This document shows positions 1 to 11,116 of a DNA stretch of 64,000 nucleotides, in pieces. The notes beneath the pieces are model-generated. The model searched no databases, had not been told where the DNA came from, and worked only from the letters and a program-made list of their open reading frames with translations. The DNA comes from Karstenula rhodostoma CBS 690.94. Lineage: Eukaryota > Ascomycota > Dothideomycetes > Pleosporales > Didymosphaeriaceae. A program made the position numbers and the translations under genes. The stretch spans positions 1,128,916 to 1,192,915 of the forward strand of contig MU001494.1 in NCBI GenBank assembly GCA_010093485.1. Direction: 5' to 3'. Position 1 is the first letter of the stretch, and each line of letters starts with the position of its first letter.

Positions 1-156
1 ATCCTTCCTTCGCTCTTATCTCCGAATGGCCACAGATATGCACCTCACTGTGCAATATATGAATCACAAAACGTCCCCGGCTCAGAAGCCCATGTCATCG
101 CTTCCAACGTCAATCACAGTTGCAACGTCAATCACAGTTGTTCAGCGCAACTCGCC

Positions 157-1077
157 ATGACTTCTGCAACCCAAATCCTCCTCATCGGCGCTGGTGAACT
201 AGGAACTGCCTTCTTGCCTCATCTGTCTGCTCTACCACATACACACATTACCCTTGGCGTTCGTACGCCTCAGAAGTACAATCATCTCTCATCAGCCACC
301 GTCTCACTTACCCCTCTTGACATAACCGGTCCCTCCGAAGCCCTTTCTCAGACCTTCGCCAACTACAACATCGTCATCTCTGCGACTGGGTTTGGCCAAT
401 ACAACGGCACTTTGCTCAAACTCGCGAAAGAAATCCTGGATGCTGGACTGCTGCGAAGAACTGCAAATCGATCCAGGCTCTGGTTTTTCCCCTGGCAATG
501 GGGTGTAAATTACGACGTCACCGGCGATGGCCAAGGATTGATGCCCCTCTTTGGCGAGCAGGCCGCCGTGCGTGACCTGCTGAGAGCCGAAGCAACGCAG
601 AACAATATTAAGTGGACTATCCTATCCACAGGCATATTCATGAGCTTTTTGTTTGAGCAGTTTTGGGGGGTCGTCGACAGGGAAGGTGGAGGTATTACTG
701 TTCGGGCACTGAGAAGCTGGGAGCACGGTATCACTGTTACGGATGTCTCAGACATCGGAAAGATCCTGGCTCGAGTTATAACAGGCGATGTTGAGGCGGA
801 CAACACTGTTGTCTACGCAGCCGGCGACACTGTGACATACAAAGAGCTGGCTGATATTGTTGAGCGCACCGCGGGAGAACCAGTCAAACGGGAGGCGTGG
901 ACGATTCCCTACCTCGAAGCTGAGCTTGCGAAGGATCGGGATGATCATATCAAGAAGTATCGCCTAGTGTTCGCAAGAGACGGTGTTTGTTGGGACAAGC
1001 ACGGCACAGTGAATTATGAACTTAACATACCCGTCATTAATGTTGACAAGTATGCACGAAAGTTGTTTTCGCAGTAA
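157..1077 (+). CDS. NmrA-like / isoflavone reductase family NAD(P)-binding protein
   Basis: Single-exon 306-aa protein. The N-terminus ILLIGAGELGTAFLPHL is a Rossmann beta-alpha-beta with a GxGxxG dinucleotide loop at about residues 11-16. The length, the mid-region WFFPWQWGVNYD and the C-terminal YKELADIVERTAGEPV segment fit the NmrA/isoflavone-reductase-like atypical SDR group. Members are either NAD(P)H-dependent reductases of aromatic or phenylpropanoid substrates or redox-sensing regulators. The substrate cannot be told from sequence. The ATG at 157 is the first in frame after a stretch that contains a short direct repeat (caacgtcaatcacagttg, twice in 100-142). No intron is needed. It converges on the U1-C gene downstream. 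I am confident of the family, not of the role. Confidence 0.85.
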   Translation: MTSATQILLIGAGELGTAFLPHLSALPHTHITLGVRTPQKYNHLSSATVSLTPLDITGPSEALSQTFANYNIVISATGFGQYNGTLLKLAKEILDAGLLRRTANRSRLWFFPWQWGVNYDVTGDGQGLMPLFGEQAAVRDLLRAEATQNNIKWTILSTGIFMSFLFEQFWGVVDREGGGITVRALRSWEHGITVTDVSDIGKILARVITGDVEADNTVVYAAGDTVTYKELADIVERTAGEPVKREAWTIPYLEAELAKDRDDHIKKYRLVFARDGVCWDKHGTVNYELNIPVINVDKYARKLFSQ

Positions 1078-1561
1078 AGAGCACATCTAATGTAGATAGG
1101 TCATTGTCAATCCTCAAGTTACCCCACAATATGAGATCCATTATGACGACGGTGTTTACATGATATATTCTAGAGGAAGGCAGATGACGGGATGCTAACA
1201 AAAGCTTCTCACGTATTTATGCGCCCGCTGCGACGACATGGTCGACATCGTGCTAATACTTCGCCGGGTGGGTATTGTTCCTTCAGTTTTCGACTTTTGT
1301 TCTGAACGCAACGTACACTTCACTCATACACATGCTAATTGCACATCCTCCCCTTCCTTGAATTGGGTATCGTATTTTGGCACTTCAAATCCAGCACTTC
1401 CTCAGCCGCCACCAGTTTCCCGGTTCGCGGCATCACTCTGCTTCGTCACTTGTTACGTAGCCGAGAGCCCGTCAAGTCTAAAATTGTCGATTTACAAATC
1501 GTGCATCAAAGATTGGCGCAACGGATTCTAAATCCAGTGGTCAGTCCATCCGAGGGTTCAC
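1078..1561. other. Convergent 3' intergenic region
   Basis: Spacer between two converging genes (reductase and U1-C). ORFs here overlap the antisense of the U1-C Pro/Gly tail or are short. I see no RNA gene or repeat. Confidence 0.5.
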
Positions 1562-2311
1562 CTAGCGACCGGGTGGTCCAGACGGGCCTGCATTCGGCGG
1601 AGGGAACGGAGGAAAGCCCCTCGGCGGCATTCCTCCCGGCGGAGGGAACGGCATGCCACCTGGCGGAGACCCAGCCTGGCCAGGTGGTGGAAAGGGGAAC
1701 GGCATATTTGGCGGTGGTCCTCCGGCCATGTTCGGTGGCGGGAAAGGCATGCCTCCCGGGGGCATCGGTCCTCCCGGTCCTGGTGGTCCGCCCGGTGGCA
1801 TATTTGGCGGCGGAAAAGGCATCGGAGGCATGTTGAGAGGGGGTCCTCCGCGACCCATAAAAGGCGGCGGTATGCCAGGCATTCCTGTCCAAGTTAGCAT
1901 TGCGACCAGATCGAAAGCGCGCAAGTTGTACCTGGCGGCGGGAAACCGTGCGGTGGGAAGCCTGGGCCTCCAGGTGGAGGAAACCCGCCCATTGGGTTCT
2001 GGGTCATCGGGTTTGCCTGACCCTCCGCATTGTACGCGTCCGTGATGCTATTGATGACGAGCTGTGTCTGTTCGCTGGATATCTCTGTTGCATCGTTAGT
2101 TCCACCATGTTGGGCCAAGTAAACTGCGTGCATACGTTCGTAGTAGGCTTGCACGTTGCGCAGATGGTTTCGGCCGGCATTATGCGCCTTGCGGACGCTC
2201 ATCGAGTCGTGGGTGAGGTAGACATCGCAATAATCGCCTTGCGCCAAGTTAGCTAGGAGCGCAAACGGGCTGTCTAGTTCAAATGTTGTACTTACAGAAG
2301 AACTTCGGCAT
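1562..2311 (-). CDS. U1 small nuclear ribonucleoprotein C (U1-C)
   Basis: Join complement of 2311-2296, 2237-1932 and 1884-1562, giving 214 aa. After splicing the protein starts [20 protein letters not shown] and carries the invariant U1-C zinc finger C6, C9, H24, H30 followed by [14 protein letters not shown]1-C is the U1 snRNP subunit that stabilises pairing with the 5' splice site. The C-terminal half is a Met/Pro/Gly-rich low-complexity tail typical of the family. Exon 1 is only 16 nt and the first intron (58 nt, gtaagtac...caag) splits the codon of zinc ligand Cys6. The second intron (47 nt) has a gctaac branch site and a cag acceptor. Without splicing no functional zinc finger is made. 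Frame agreement across both junctions makes the model strong. Confidence 0.93.
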
Positions 2312-2591
2312 TTTGGCGCGTTCTTCGAATTCGGAAGAAGAGGGATAATCGGCGGTTGGGGTGCGCGAGAGTGGAGCGGGTCAAGGTAGACCATCTTCTG
2401 AAGCTCTGGGACAAGAACGACCGGTGACCGGAGCTACCTTTCACCGAGGTCTTGGCATTTCTCGTGACTCGCGGTACCACATCTTTACGAAGATGCGCTG
2501 GGACTGCCACCATAGTACGTACACGAACAGAGGCTATGCATGGAAGCTCTGGATTCCGATACGCCTGCAGCAATCGATGTTCCTTCTATGT

Positions 2592-3807
2592 CTACAACTT
2601 ACTAAACTTAGGCGTCTTCTTCTGAAGCCCACTCAACATGGCATCCTTCACGTCTGTGGTCTGCAACATCGCCTGGTTCCAGACCGCAGTATACCTCAGA
2701 CCCTCCTCCACACTCCGGTCGCGGGAGTAGTTCAGTATCTCTTTCGTTCCCTGCACGGCAACCGGACTCTTGCTTGCTATCAACTTTGCTAGTTTCAATC
2801 CCTCTGCTACCACCTCTACTTTCCCGCCATAGACCCCACTGACGAGTCCCACCTTCTCTGCCTCGGAACTACCGAAGATTCGAGCCGAGAGGCACACGTC
2901 CTTCACCCAGCTAAAGTTCCCGACTGCCTTGGGCAAGCGGGAGAGCGTGCCGATGTCTGCGGCGAGTCCGATATCGACTTCCTTGACGGAGAAGCGCGTG
3001 TCTGCAGCGCACATCCGGATGTCGCAAGCGAGGCAGAGATCGAGGGCCAAGCCGTAGGAGATACCGTGGAGCACGGCAATGATAGGTACTTCGCACTTTT
3101 CGAGCGCGGTTATACAGTCTTGAAACTCAAAGATGTGTCTGCGTAGGCTCGTTGCTGTGCGAGCGGCATCGGAATTGTTCTGTGAGAGGGTACCTTGAGA
3201 CGCTGCCTGCAAGATTCGGTCAGTAACCATCAAGCGTTCTGAAGTAGAAAAGCGGAGCATACTGTCACATCCAGACCGGCTGTGAATGCGCGGTCGCCGG
3301 AACCAGTCAGTATTATAGAACGAATGTTCGGGTCGTGAGAGAGGCGATTGACGATAGCAGACAAATTGAGCCACATCCTAAGGACCTGTTAGTGAACTTG
3401 TTCGATCGCATGAACAAGGCATTTCAGGGGCCCGCATGATTATGGCACCACATAACGAAGACAAGGCGTGGTCGCTTGGGGAACAGTCTGTGATGAACGC
3501 ATACAATATGATAGGAAGTATAGAATGTAACGGACTCTCCAAAAACTAGTACAGTATTGAGTATTCTCTCTCAGTACTGTACATAGAGTGGCGCGGGAGA
3601 CACATGTGAACGGGAGTTCGAACGTGGCTCCTGGGTGCTGGAACAACGTCTCGCGAGAGAAATTCCATGGCCATGTAGTACAGTTGAGATTAACACTTAC
3701 TGCTCGACAAAAGCGTTCAGCTTTTCTGGCCGATTGATTTCGACATGTGCAACATATTCCGCTGGAAATGTTACGTTGAAGTACTCGTATTTGTATCCTT
3801 CTGCCAT
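2592..3807 (-). CDS. Peroxisomal delta(3,5)-delta(2,4)-dienoyl-CoA isomerase (ECH1-like)
   Basis: Join complement of 3807-3701, 3377-3263 and 3206-2592, giving 278 aa. Crotonase fold: oxyanion-hole segments around residues 66-73 (AFTAGLDV) and 121-131 (HGISYGLALDL), and the dienoyl-CoA isomerase signature KEVDIGLAADIGTLSRLPK with the two catalytic acids Glu150 and Asp158. The protein ends in Ser-Lys-Leu, a canonical PTS1, so it should work in the peroxisomal matrix on double-bond positions during unsaturated fatty-acid beta-oxidation. The start at 3807 gives MAEGYKYEYFNV, the usual beginning for fungal members. Intron 1 is long for this genome (323 nt) with gtaagtgtt and a cttag acceptor. Intron 2 is 56 nt (gtatgc...ttgcag). 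The family call is firm. Confidence 0.92.
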
Positions 3808-5163
3808 GATGCTCTTTCTTCGTGGTTTGATGCAGCTGATGTATCTCTCTGCTGTGTCGTACTCGCTTCAAGGGTTATCAAGTAAAGGGCTCAAAGGTAA
3901 TGCAGACGTGTGATGTGATGCTTGTGTCGACGTTGTCGCATCTGACCGCGCGAGTCGTTCGGCGGAGGCGCTGCTGTGCCGAGGTAAGTACTAAAGGGGC
4001 TAGCGCGTTGTCATCTTAATTCGCATCTCCAAAGTTCACTGGATTCTTAACTCTTCCTTCCCCTTCCATATCATCTCGTTCTACTCGTTGAACCCTTTCC
4101 GTGAGGTTATCGGCCTTCTTCAAGTATCTCACCTTCTCTCACCAGCACTACATAACATTGAGCCCGGCAACCGGCACATGTCAGGGATGATTGATTGACG
4201 CACTACGTTTGCTTGGCTTTCCTAACCGCTGTCACGTCGTGGCAGGGACATCAACTCCTACTGGAGGCGTCCACGAGGTTGCTGTACCAGCGTCGATAAT
4301 TCTGATTAGGTTATGATTCAGCCACGAGTATTGCCAGAAACAGTTGAGACCAAGAGTGTCCACAGGTTCTATTGTCGCGTCGTGACGGAATGACCCTGTC
4401 TTCCACGGCTTCAATTTTCCAAAATCCTATGTAAGAATCAATAGCATTGCCTGGTCCGACGTGTTACCTTCCGTCACTGTCCAAAGCTTCAACCTATCTT
4501 CTCATAATGCAAGACTACAGGTAAAACAAGTCTAGCAGTATTAGGTCCGCATACTTCAGCAACAAATCTTCGAAAGAGTCGGAAGCCCTTCGTAATCTAA
4601 GAGTCGGTGTAGCTTATCCTGGAAATACCTTCGCATACCTACCATCGTTGCCCAGATCGGGGCCCGCCGCGGACCAGATAGCTGATCTATTTGCAACAAG
4701 AACGCAACACCGCCTCGTTTCGAACAGGGAGTACGCATCCCGGGAAAGCTTTGTCAAAATGATATTGGCAAAATAACAGGTTTGTCGGGAACACACCTGG
4801 ATGAGTTCGGCGGGCCGTTGACCTTACAGTCTCATGCGTTCGCGTAATCCAACCAACGCTTGGATGTCTGGGCATAGTCTTTCCCCTTAAACTTTGGGGC
4901 TCTGTGATTGGGCTATGTTGTTACTGTGGTCGACGTCGTCAGTTACTATCTAAAGTCGTAACAGACTGCTGGGTACGGCAGTTACTTGTGTCCATGTTTC
5001 TTTCTCGCAAAAAGGAGAACAAAGTAACCAGAGCACTGGACAAGGATTGGTATAAGTATAAGTGTGTCATTGTTTGGTCACCGTTCATTTTGCCATGTGT
5101 TCAACGATCCGCCTCCATTCATTCTTGCGATTGCCTTTAATCAACTCAATCATTCGTTTCACT
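3808..5163. other. Gene-poor intergenic region
   Basis: About 1.35 kb without a convincing gene. ORFs are at most 78 aa and show no recognisable motif or coherent splice chain. The part next to 3807 should hold the isomerase promoter. The part before 5164 has a tataagtataag stretch near 5051 that could serve the small candidate gene downstream. Confidence 0.45.
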
Positions 5164-5553
5164 ATGCGTGCTACTTCCTCCCTCATTGCACTATTTCTCG
5201 CGGTCTCTGCGGCAGCTCATCTTCATTATGAGCTCTCGATCCGCGAACTTGCTACTCGTTCTGCCATCAATAAGCAATGTGCTGCCAAGACGGGAGCTTT
5301 TACGATGGAGCGCAAGAAGCGTTCACACGGTCCCAGCATAATCTTTTGCGACCGCTGTCATACTCGCCAGCAAATCATTAGCTCCTGGGTACGCCGCAGA
5401 CTAAACACGATCCAATTACGTCTTGCCAACCTTTGCATACGGCACCGGTTTGTACGTGAATATATCCGTGTCCTTTGCTGCAGCGACGCACAAAGCTTTT
5501 CGGCGTTCTGTTTGTTGACTGATTGTATCCAGGTAAAAGAGTCTTCCCGATGA
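5164..5553 (+). CDS. Possible small secreted protein, exon structure unresolved
   Basis: An ATG at 5164 opens MRATSSLIALFLAVSAAAHL, a clear n-h-c signal peptide with likely cleavage after the Ala run near residue 18. It is preceded by a pyrimidine/A-rich leader (caactcaatcattcgtttcact) typical of fungal 5' UTRs. The open frame then runs to 5553 but quickly becomes Arg-rich and loses secreted-protein character. Downstream there are plausible splice signals (gtacgc at 5391, cag near 5484, gtttgt near 5508, gtaagt near 5656), and a gcctatgggtcggag segment near 5585 reads openly, so the gene probably continues to about 5750 through two or three introns. I do not recognise the family. It could be an effector-like protein or a decaying gene. 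Confidence 0.3.
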   Translation: MRATSSLIALFLAVSAAAHLHYELSIRELATRSAINKQCAAKTGAFTMERKKRSHGPSIIFCDRCHTRQQIISSWVRRRLNTIQLRLANLCIRHRFVREYIRVLCCSDAQSFSAFCLLTDCIQVKESSR

Positions 5554-5759
5554 CCAGAAATAATTTGAATCGAATCTTCTGCAGCCTATGGGTCGGAGAT
5601 GCACGCCAAGGGATATCGCAAAGGCTTATACGATGACCATGGTGAGGATCTGGACGTAAGTGCTCCGTCGTTTCTCGTCTCTTTATTTGCACCACTTTCG
5701 ACAACCCACTGCTACGTTCAGGTTTGGAGATGTTATTTGTATGCTTCCGAGTAGGATAA

Positions 5760-6458
5760 CAATGATTTATTGGGTCTCTTGACCCAAATCTCAGTCATGG
5801 TTCTTCTAGGCAGATCGCACTCACTTGCAACCAAAGAGGTCGCGTCGACCATTTGGTAAGGAACAATACTTGCTTCCTCGAAGACTACGGCAATAAGGGG
5901 CTGGTATCAACCTTGACGATCTCGATGGACAAATTCTCAAGGGCTTGTGTTATTCGCAGTTGAACGTTCTGGTCGGAACGGGCACGGTGGAGGGATAGAG
6001 TCTGCTTCATGATATTTAAGGCAGTAAGCCGCAGATCTGTAGCGAGCCCGCTGACTCATTGGCTTCCCTCCCTGTCCCTACAACTCGTAACGGCCGTCAA
6101 TTTATGCTGGGCGCCTCTATTTTCTAAAGCCATGATTTTGAATGCAGTAACATGGTAGCAAAAGCATGGCAGTCACACGCTCGCAACCTCCGAGGGAGTG
6201 TGTGCTCGGGTGAACTTGTCCCGAACCCGCACGCTTCGCTACTAATTTCTCCGCATTCTCCGCAAAGGATCGCCCAAAACCTGGAGAGCTAAGGATTATA
6301 GGGAAAGCTTGAGGCTATAACATCGCTAGCCAGGACCATGGTTCGAAAGTGTGATGATATCATAAGCAATGGATAAATACCATAGGTGATCATATATACG
6401 CGTATCGCCGCTGAACCGCCTTCCCTCTGCAGATTGACAAGAGACAGTCAGAAACATT
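5760..6458. other. Upstream region of the polygalacturonase gene
   Basis: No gene seen. A TATA-like catatatacg lies at about 6390-6400, some 60 bases before the ATG at 6459, and is the best candidate core promoter for the GH28 gene. I did not find a clear binding-site cluster by eye. Confidence 0.35.
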
Positions 6459-7865
6459 ATGGCTCAATCGATACTAACACTTCTAGCAGTCCTCGGTCTG
6501 GTTGGCGCACAAAGAATTTCTCACAGCAGCCGTAATGGGCGGCCAACATGTACTGTCCATCCCGGCAAGACCAACGCGACAGACGACGTGCCTACAATTC
6601 TGAAAGCATTCAAGAACTGTAACAACGGCGGAAATGTTGTTTTCCCTGCTGGCAACACGTACCATATCAACTCTCGGCTCAATCCAGTGCTTAACGATGT
6701 TACGATTGATTGGCACGGTGAATGGGAGTTTAGTCAGGATCTCGACTACTGGAGAAACAACTCCTACCACATTGCGTTCCAGAATCATGCAGCTGGCTTC
6801 GTAATAACCGGCGATAATATTCGCATTGATGGTTTCGGAACCGGAGGGATCAATGGTATGTAACGTGTTGCATGTGGAAGCCCCGTACGGAGGATCTAAT
6901 CCGACCAGGAAATGGTCAACTCTGGTATTACGACGAGCGAGGCGACCCTCCCGTCACCCCAGGAGCTACCCGTCCGGGGCGTCCTATGCCCTTTATGTTC
7001 TGGAACGTGTCTGACGTGTCGGTGAAGAACTTTTATGTGGTCCAGCCGCAGCTCTGGAGCATCAACATCCAAAATGGCACCAACATGGTCTTTGACAACA
7101 TATACACCAATGCGACTAGCCCTGAAGCGCCCACAGGGTGGAATTGGGTACAGAACACGGATGGCTTCAACACAATGGATTCTCGCAACATTGTGCTAAC
7201 AAATTTTGTCTATCAAGGCGGTGATGATTGCATTGCTATCAAGCCTCGGTCTTATGATATCTTCATTCGCAACGTAACATGCCACTCTGGTAACGGCATC
7301 GCTATTGGCTCCCTTGGACAGTACCTTGAGGACTCATCTGTCGAGAACGTACACATTGACCAGGCGACGATCATCAAGGGTGGCGCCCAGGATTCGATCG
7401 GAAACGCTGTGTATATCAAGACTTGGGTGGGTGAGCTAGTTCAAGGAGGCGATAGAGACTACGAAAGCGACTATCAGCCGAGAGGTGCAGGGTGGGGTGG
7501 TGTCAGAAATATGCTGTTTAGTAACTTCGTCGTGCGGGGAGCGAAGAGTGGAGGTGTAATTACTCAGAACAACGGAGACAACGGGTCTTTCGCAGGAACG
7601 TAAGTAATGCACTTTACACCATTGAGCAAAGATACTGATTCGGTCCAGTTCTAACATGCTGGTCAACAATGTCGCTTTCGTCAATTTCACTGGCTACTTA
7701 GACGGCAGGAGTACAACGGCAAGCGTGAGCTGCTCGACACGGCACCCGTGCTACAATATCGATTACGAGAATTACACTCTTTACACTAGCTCTAACATGA
7801 CGAGCGCAGGAACGGCAAGCTGCAAGTGGACAGCGGAAGGAGGGGTACATGGCATAAAATGCTAG
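6459..7865 (+). CDS. GH28 exo-polygalacturonase, secreted
   Basis: Join 6459-6855, 6909-7599 and 7649-7865, giving 434 aa. The signal peptide is MAQSILTLLAVLGLVGAQ. The parallel beta-helix GH28 active-site signatures are in order: NTDG (catalytic Asp217), GGDDC (Asp238, Asp239), SGNGIAIGSLGQ (about 259-270) and YIKTW (Lys303). In the third motif Asn261 replaces the His usual in endo-acting enzymes. The GNGIAIGSLGQY plus YIKTWVG combination is typical of fungal exo-polygalacturonases, which release galacturonate from non-reducing ends of pectin. Many N-x-S/T sequons fit secretion. Both introns are short (53 and 49 nt) with gtatgt/gtaagt donors and ccag acceptors, and phases agree. It converges with the gene at 8131-8871. 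Confidence 0.92.
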
Positions 7866-8130
7866 TTCTTTTCCATAAAAGGAATTCCATTATACTATCG
7901 TACATGCCCACAAACCACGGTGTCAGTCGGCCGAAACACTGCACATACAGTCATGTAGTGATTTTGATGTGGTTCTTGTTGTCGTGGACCATATTCGAAC
8001 AGACCACACGGTTCAGCTTACGGCCTGCTGCAAATGTCTGCATATACATGTGCGTGTAGCTCGATCTGGGTGCGAGATACTGCCTTAGATCATCGTGATT
8101 AATCCCTGTTTCCACCATAGTCGCTTGCCC

Positions 8131-8871
8131 TCAAACGCTTTCATCCAATACATCTTGCACCTCCTCCTCCTCCTCCTCCTCCTCCTCCGTGACAACTCGT
8201 GCAAAAGTCGGATTACCTATCCACCTCTCCGCAACTGCAAGCCCATGATACCATTTAATGCCTGTCCACCCGTCATTTCTGAACTGCTGTAGCAGCAAGT
8301 TACTGCAGACATGGACCTCGCGCCTCGCTTTTGTGAGCATATAAGCACGCTGCTCTGGCGACACTCCGGATGCGCGGTCGTTATGGGGTGAGGTTAGAGA
8401 AGGTAAGCTCTTTAACGCTGCTTGAAGACGGAATTGATACGCGGCAACCTTCTCCTTGTCCGCAAGCGAAGTCGTCTCGGGGTGCATGTAGCCCGCTGCC
8501 AGACCAACGATCCCCCAAGCGTAGACCTCAAGGTCGAGGTTACTGTCCCCGAGCACCTTTTCTATGACATCGATGGCCGTATTCCATAGCAGTTTGAACA
8601 GCTGCAGGTCATCTTTGGCAGGCCCTGCTGGCTGCATGGTGTGGATTGCGTCTTGCGCAGCTGCAAATGAATAGGCAAGGTCTTCCTCTGATGGCGGTTC
8701 GTACGTTGGTGTACTGTGAGTTGCTCGTGCAAAAATGATCGGATCGGATAGAGCGGTGTACTTCCCATGAAGTCGGTGAAGTGACTTGGCGTGGTCGTAG
8801 AGATGGATGAATTTAGGGAACGTATCGAGTGAGAATGCCTCCCTAACAACATCGGACGTTGAGATCGACAT
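8131..8871 (-). CDS. Conserved-looking hypothetical protein with poly-Glu C-terminus
   Basis: The start ATG at 8871 (MSISTSDVVREAF) gives 246 aa. An in-frame upstream extension to 9204 exists but is rich in basic residues and non-coding in feel, so I prefer the internal Met. The protein is soluble and mostly helical in appearance, with no signal peptide or membrane segment. It has an AWGIVGLAAGYMHPET stretch in the middle and a conserved-looking GWTGIKWYHGLAVAERWIG block near the C-terminus. It ends with a run of nine Glu encoded by a CCT/CTC microsatellite at about 8157-8189. I do not recognise a domain. The long uninterrupted frame and codon usage support a real gene. Confidence 0.6.
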   Translation of the reverse strand: MSISTSDVVREAFSLDTFPKFIHLYDHAKSLHRLHGKYTALSDPIIFARATHSTPTYEPPSEEDLAYSFAAAQDAIHTMQPAGPAKDDLQLFKLLWNTAIDVIEKVLGDSNLDLEVYAWGIVGLAAGYMHPETTSLADKEKVAAYQFRLQAALKSLPSLTSPHNDRASGVSPEQRAYMLTKARREVHVCSNLLLQQFRNDGWTGIKWYHGLAVAERWIGNPTFARVVTEEEEEEEEEVQDVLDESV

Positions 8872-11116
8872 CTTGGAGAGAATGGAGCCGACCAAGGGTA
8901 ACCTTTTCCTTCTCCAAGGACCGTTGGATGAGCGAGAATCGTAAGGTTGAATTTTCGATGTCGAGTGCTGAGAGGGTGAGCTGATCGAATGCGGTGGTCT
9001 TATACTCTTGAGCAAGGCTTTGGGTGAAAACTCGCAATAAATAATCAATGTGCTTTCACGAATTTGAAACCATAGATTCTGCAAATTTTCAGTCTCGTTA
9101 CCCTGTCTCACGGATACCCAAGACTTGCATTCACACCGGCCAATTGTTGTGGCGCATGTCGCGGATACATGCTGCAAACGCACCTGTCCGTCTCTTATAT
9201 GCACGTTTAGCGCGACGTGGTCGCGAGATATTGTGATTAATATACCAGCTGATGATCATGGACAGCTGATCGGTGACGTATGTTGTTAGTTGCTCGTGGT
9301 GTCGCGTGGCCTACGATCAGGTGATCTCTCGTTTTCGGACACAGGGCGCTGTTGGAGTCACCTACTGGAAGTTTCTTGCTCAGAATAATCCCACGTATGA
9401 AACAATATTGTAGACTGTCACGCAATTGCAATAGGCGCACCTTTATCTTTTGTTCCACAACAGTAGACTGCTGATGAACTGGCACGATTAGTACAAGTTT
9501 CCGAGCTGTCGAGAGATACTGGGCAGTTTACCACTGTTGTGAGCATGACCCGGTCGTCGTCGGTCGTCGTTCCCCCACACTCTTAATATAAAACCGGTAA
9601 CGTAGATGCGCAGACTGACAGTTGTCTCTAGATTAGTAATAGAGGAACAAAGACATAGGTGCGACGACAGGGTAAACTAGAGAGGGGCGTTCTTGCGTTT
9701 AATAAAAGTAGCTTATAGAGTCTATATATTGTATATGGTCACTATGAGGGTGGGTAAGTCAATGAAGGGGGGACAATATAAGGCATCGGACTTTGCCAAT
9801 CACGAAGGGACCAAAAAGGCGGCTAAAGCGTGCTCCAGTGTCGATACGCAGAGCTAACCAAAAAGGGCTTATAAGGTCTAAGATTTCAACTATCTCGTAC
9901 ATGCACTGTTCACGATATTCTGTTGCAAGTGATCCGTTGGGTCTAGAGCAGGATCCAAGCAGCGCTCTAAGAACTACTAGGCGGATTTCTACACCCGTCA
10001 GCAATTGTAAGGAACTGCTAGTTATACTTATCACTCTGTCGCTGGTTGCAACCAGCTCTAGTCTGTACCAAAGTTTGTTTGAGAGCCCAAATACTAAGCG
10101 CCGGCGACGTCCACGGGAAGAGAAGAGCTTGTGAAAATTACAATTAAGAATGGCAAATCAACGTCTGAAAAGAGCGATGGGTAGGTCATAATATGCTACG
10201 ATGTTGTGATTTTGAGGTTGCAGGGTTGGTTCCAGGGTAATGAAGACGAGGGTGGAAGAACCTCCGTGCGCGTGTCGTGTCTTGTGCAGCGTATCCAGCC
10301 CACCCGCATTGGGCCACATCTAAGATCGCCTACAATATCTCGCAAGAATCTGACGCTCTGTATGCTACCTACCTAGGTAAAAAATGCCTGGCTCTGCCAC
10401 TTAACAGCCAACTCTCGTTATATCAATCACTGTCTCAACCCGTGCCGCATGCCAGAACAAAGAGCATTGCAGCAAGACATGCAGCGGGTAGACTCTCGCT
10501 GAAGGATACGATTCGCCAAAACCGACATTTGCAGTGTATCATTCGATAGATGTGCCAACTCGTTGCTCATCCTGTTTGTAGGCAATTTGGAACGTCTATG
10601 GCCCGGGACACACTCTGTTTGCCTGTGGCTAGTGGTCGCGAAGCGGCTCGTGGACGTCTCCCACCGCATCTGTTATGCGACGCCAAAAGCATCCGTCAGC
10701 ATGTGACCCATCGCAGAAACACTGCTCGGATTGTAAAATCGCCTGGTAGCCAGCCTTCTTCCCAGCCAAGATTCTACTCATCACATCGCCACAAGCTGTC
10801 ATGTATCCGAGCGCAATGCCTCTGAAACTTGCCTTACGTAATCATAAAGGAAATAAAGATCTGCTGCGTCTGTTTTCATGTGCTTTGTTTGCCATCAATC
10901 TTAGCGTAGCCCTGTTTATGATCAATCCCCACACAAACCTCGGCGACTTGATCCGGCACAAGCACATAAGAGTCCAAGTTGTGGCCCTCCAAACCTTTTG
11001 CAGCAGCTGGGCTTCTATCTCCTCTGTAGCACTGTCCCTTTGGGTTCCTCATAGCCACTGTCTTTGAGAAAATCTAAGCTCTATCTCTGTACTTCCTCGA
11101 CCTCATCCTCATCGCC
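8872..11116. other. Gene-poor spacer with possible retrotransposon debris
   Basis: About 2.2 kb with no gene I can defend. Around 9535-9640 there is an LTR-like order of elements: a start resembling TGTTGTGAGC, a TATA-like taatataaaa, then gattagtaatagaggaacaaagacata followed by ggtgcgacgac, which resembles a primer-binding site. No second copy is visible. The stretch from 9650 to 10140 is more AT-rich and holds a 113-aa Ser/Arg-rich ORF on + (9793-10134) with no recognised domain. 10140-11116 holds only short ORFs plus the promoter of the CCCH gene. Confidence 0.35.

Noticed and set aside
1238..1836. Two overlapping plus-strand ORFs of 97 and 165 aa
   Set aside because: They run into the antisense of the U1-C Pro/Gly tail and show no conserved features.
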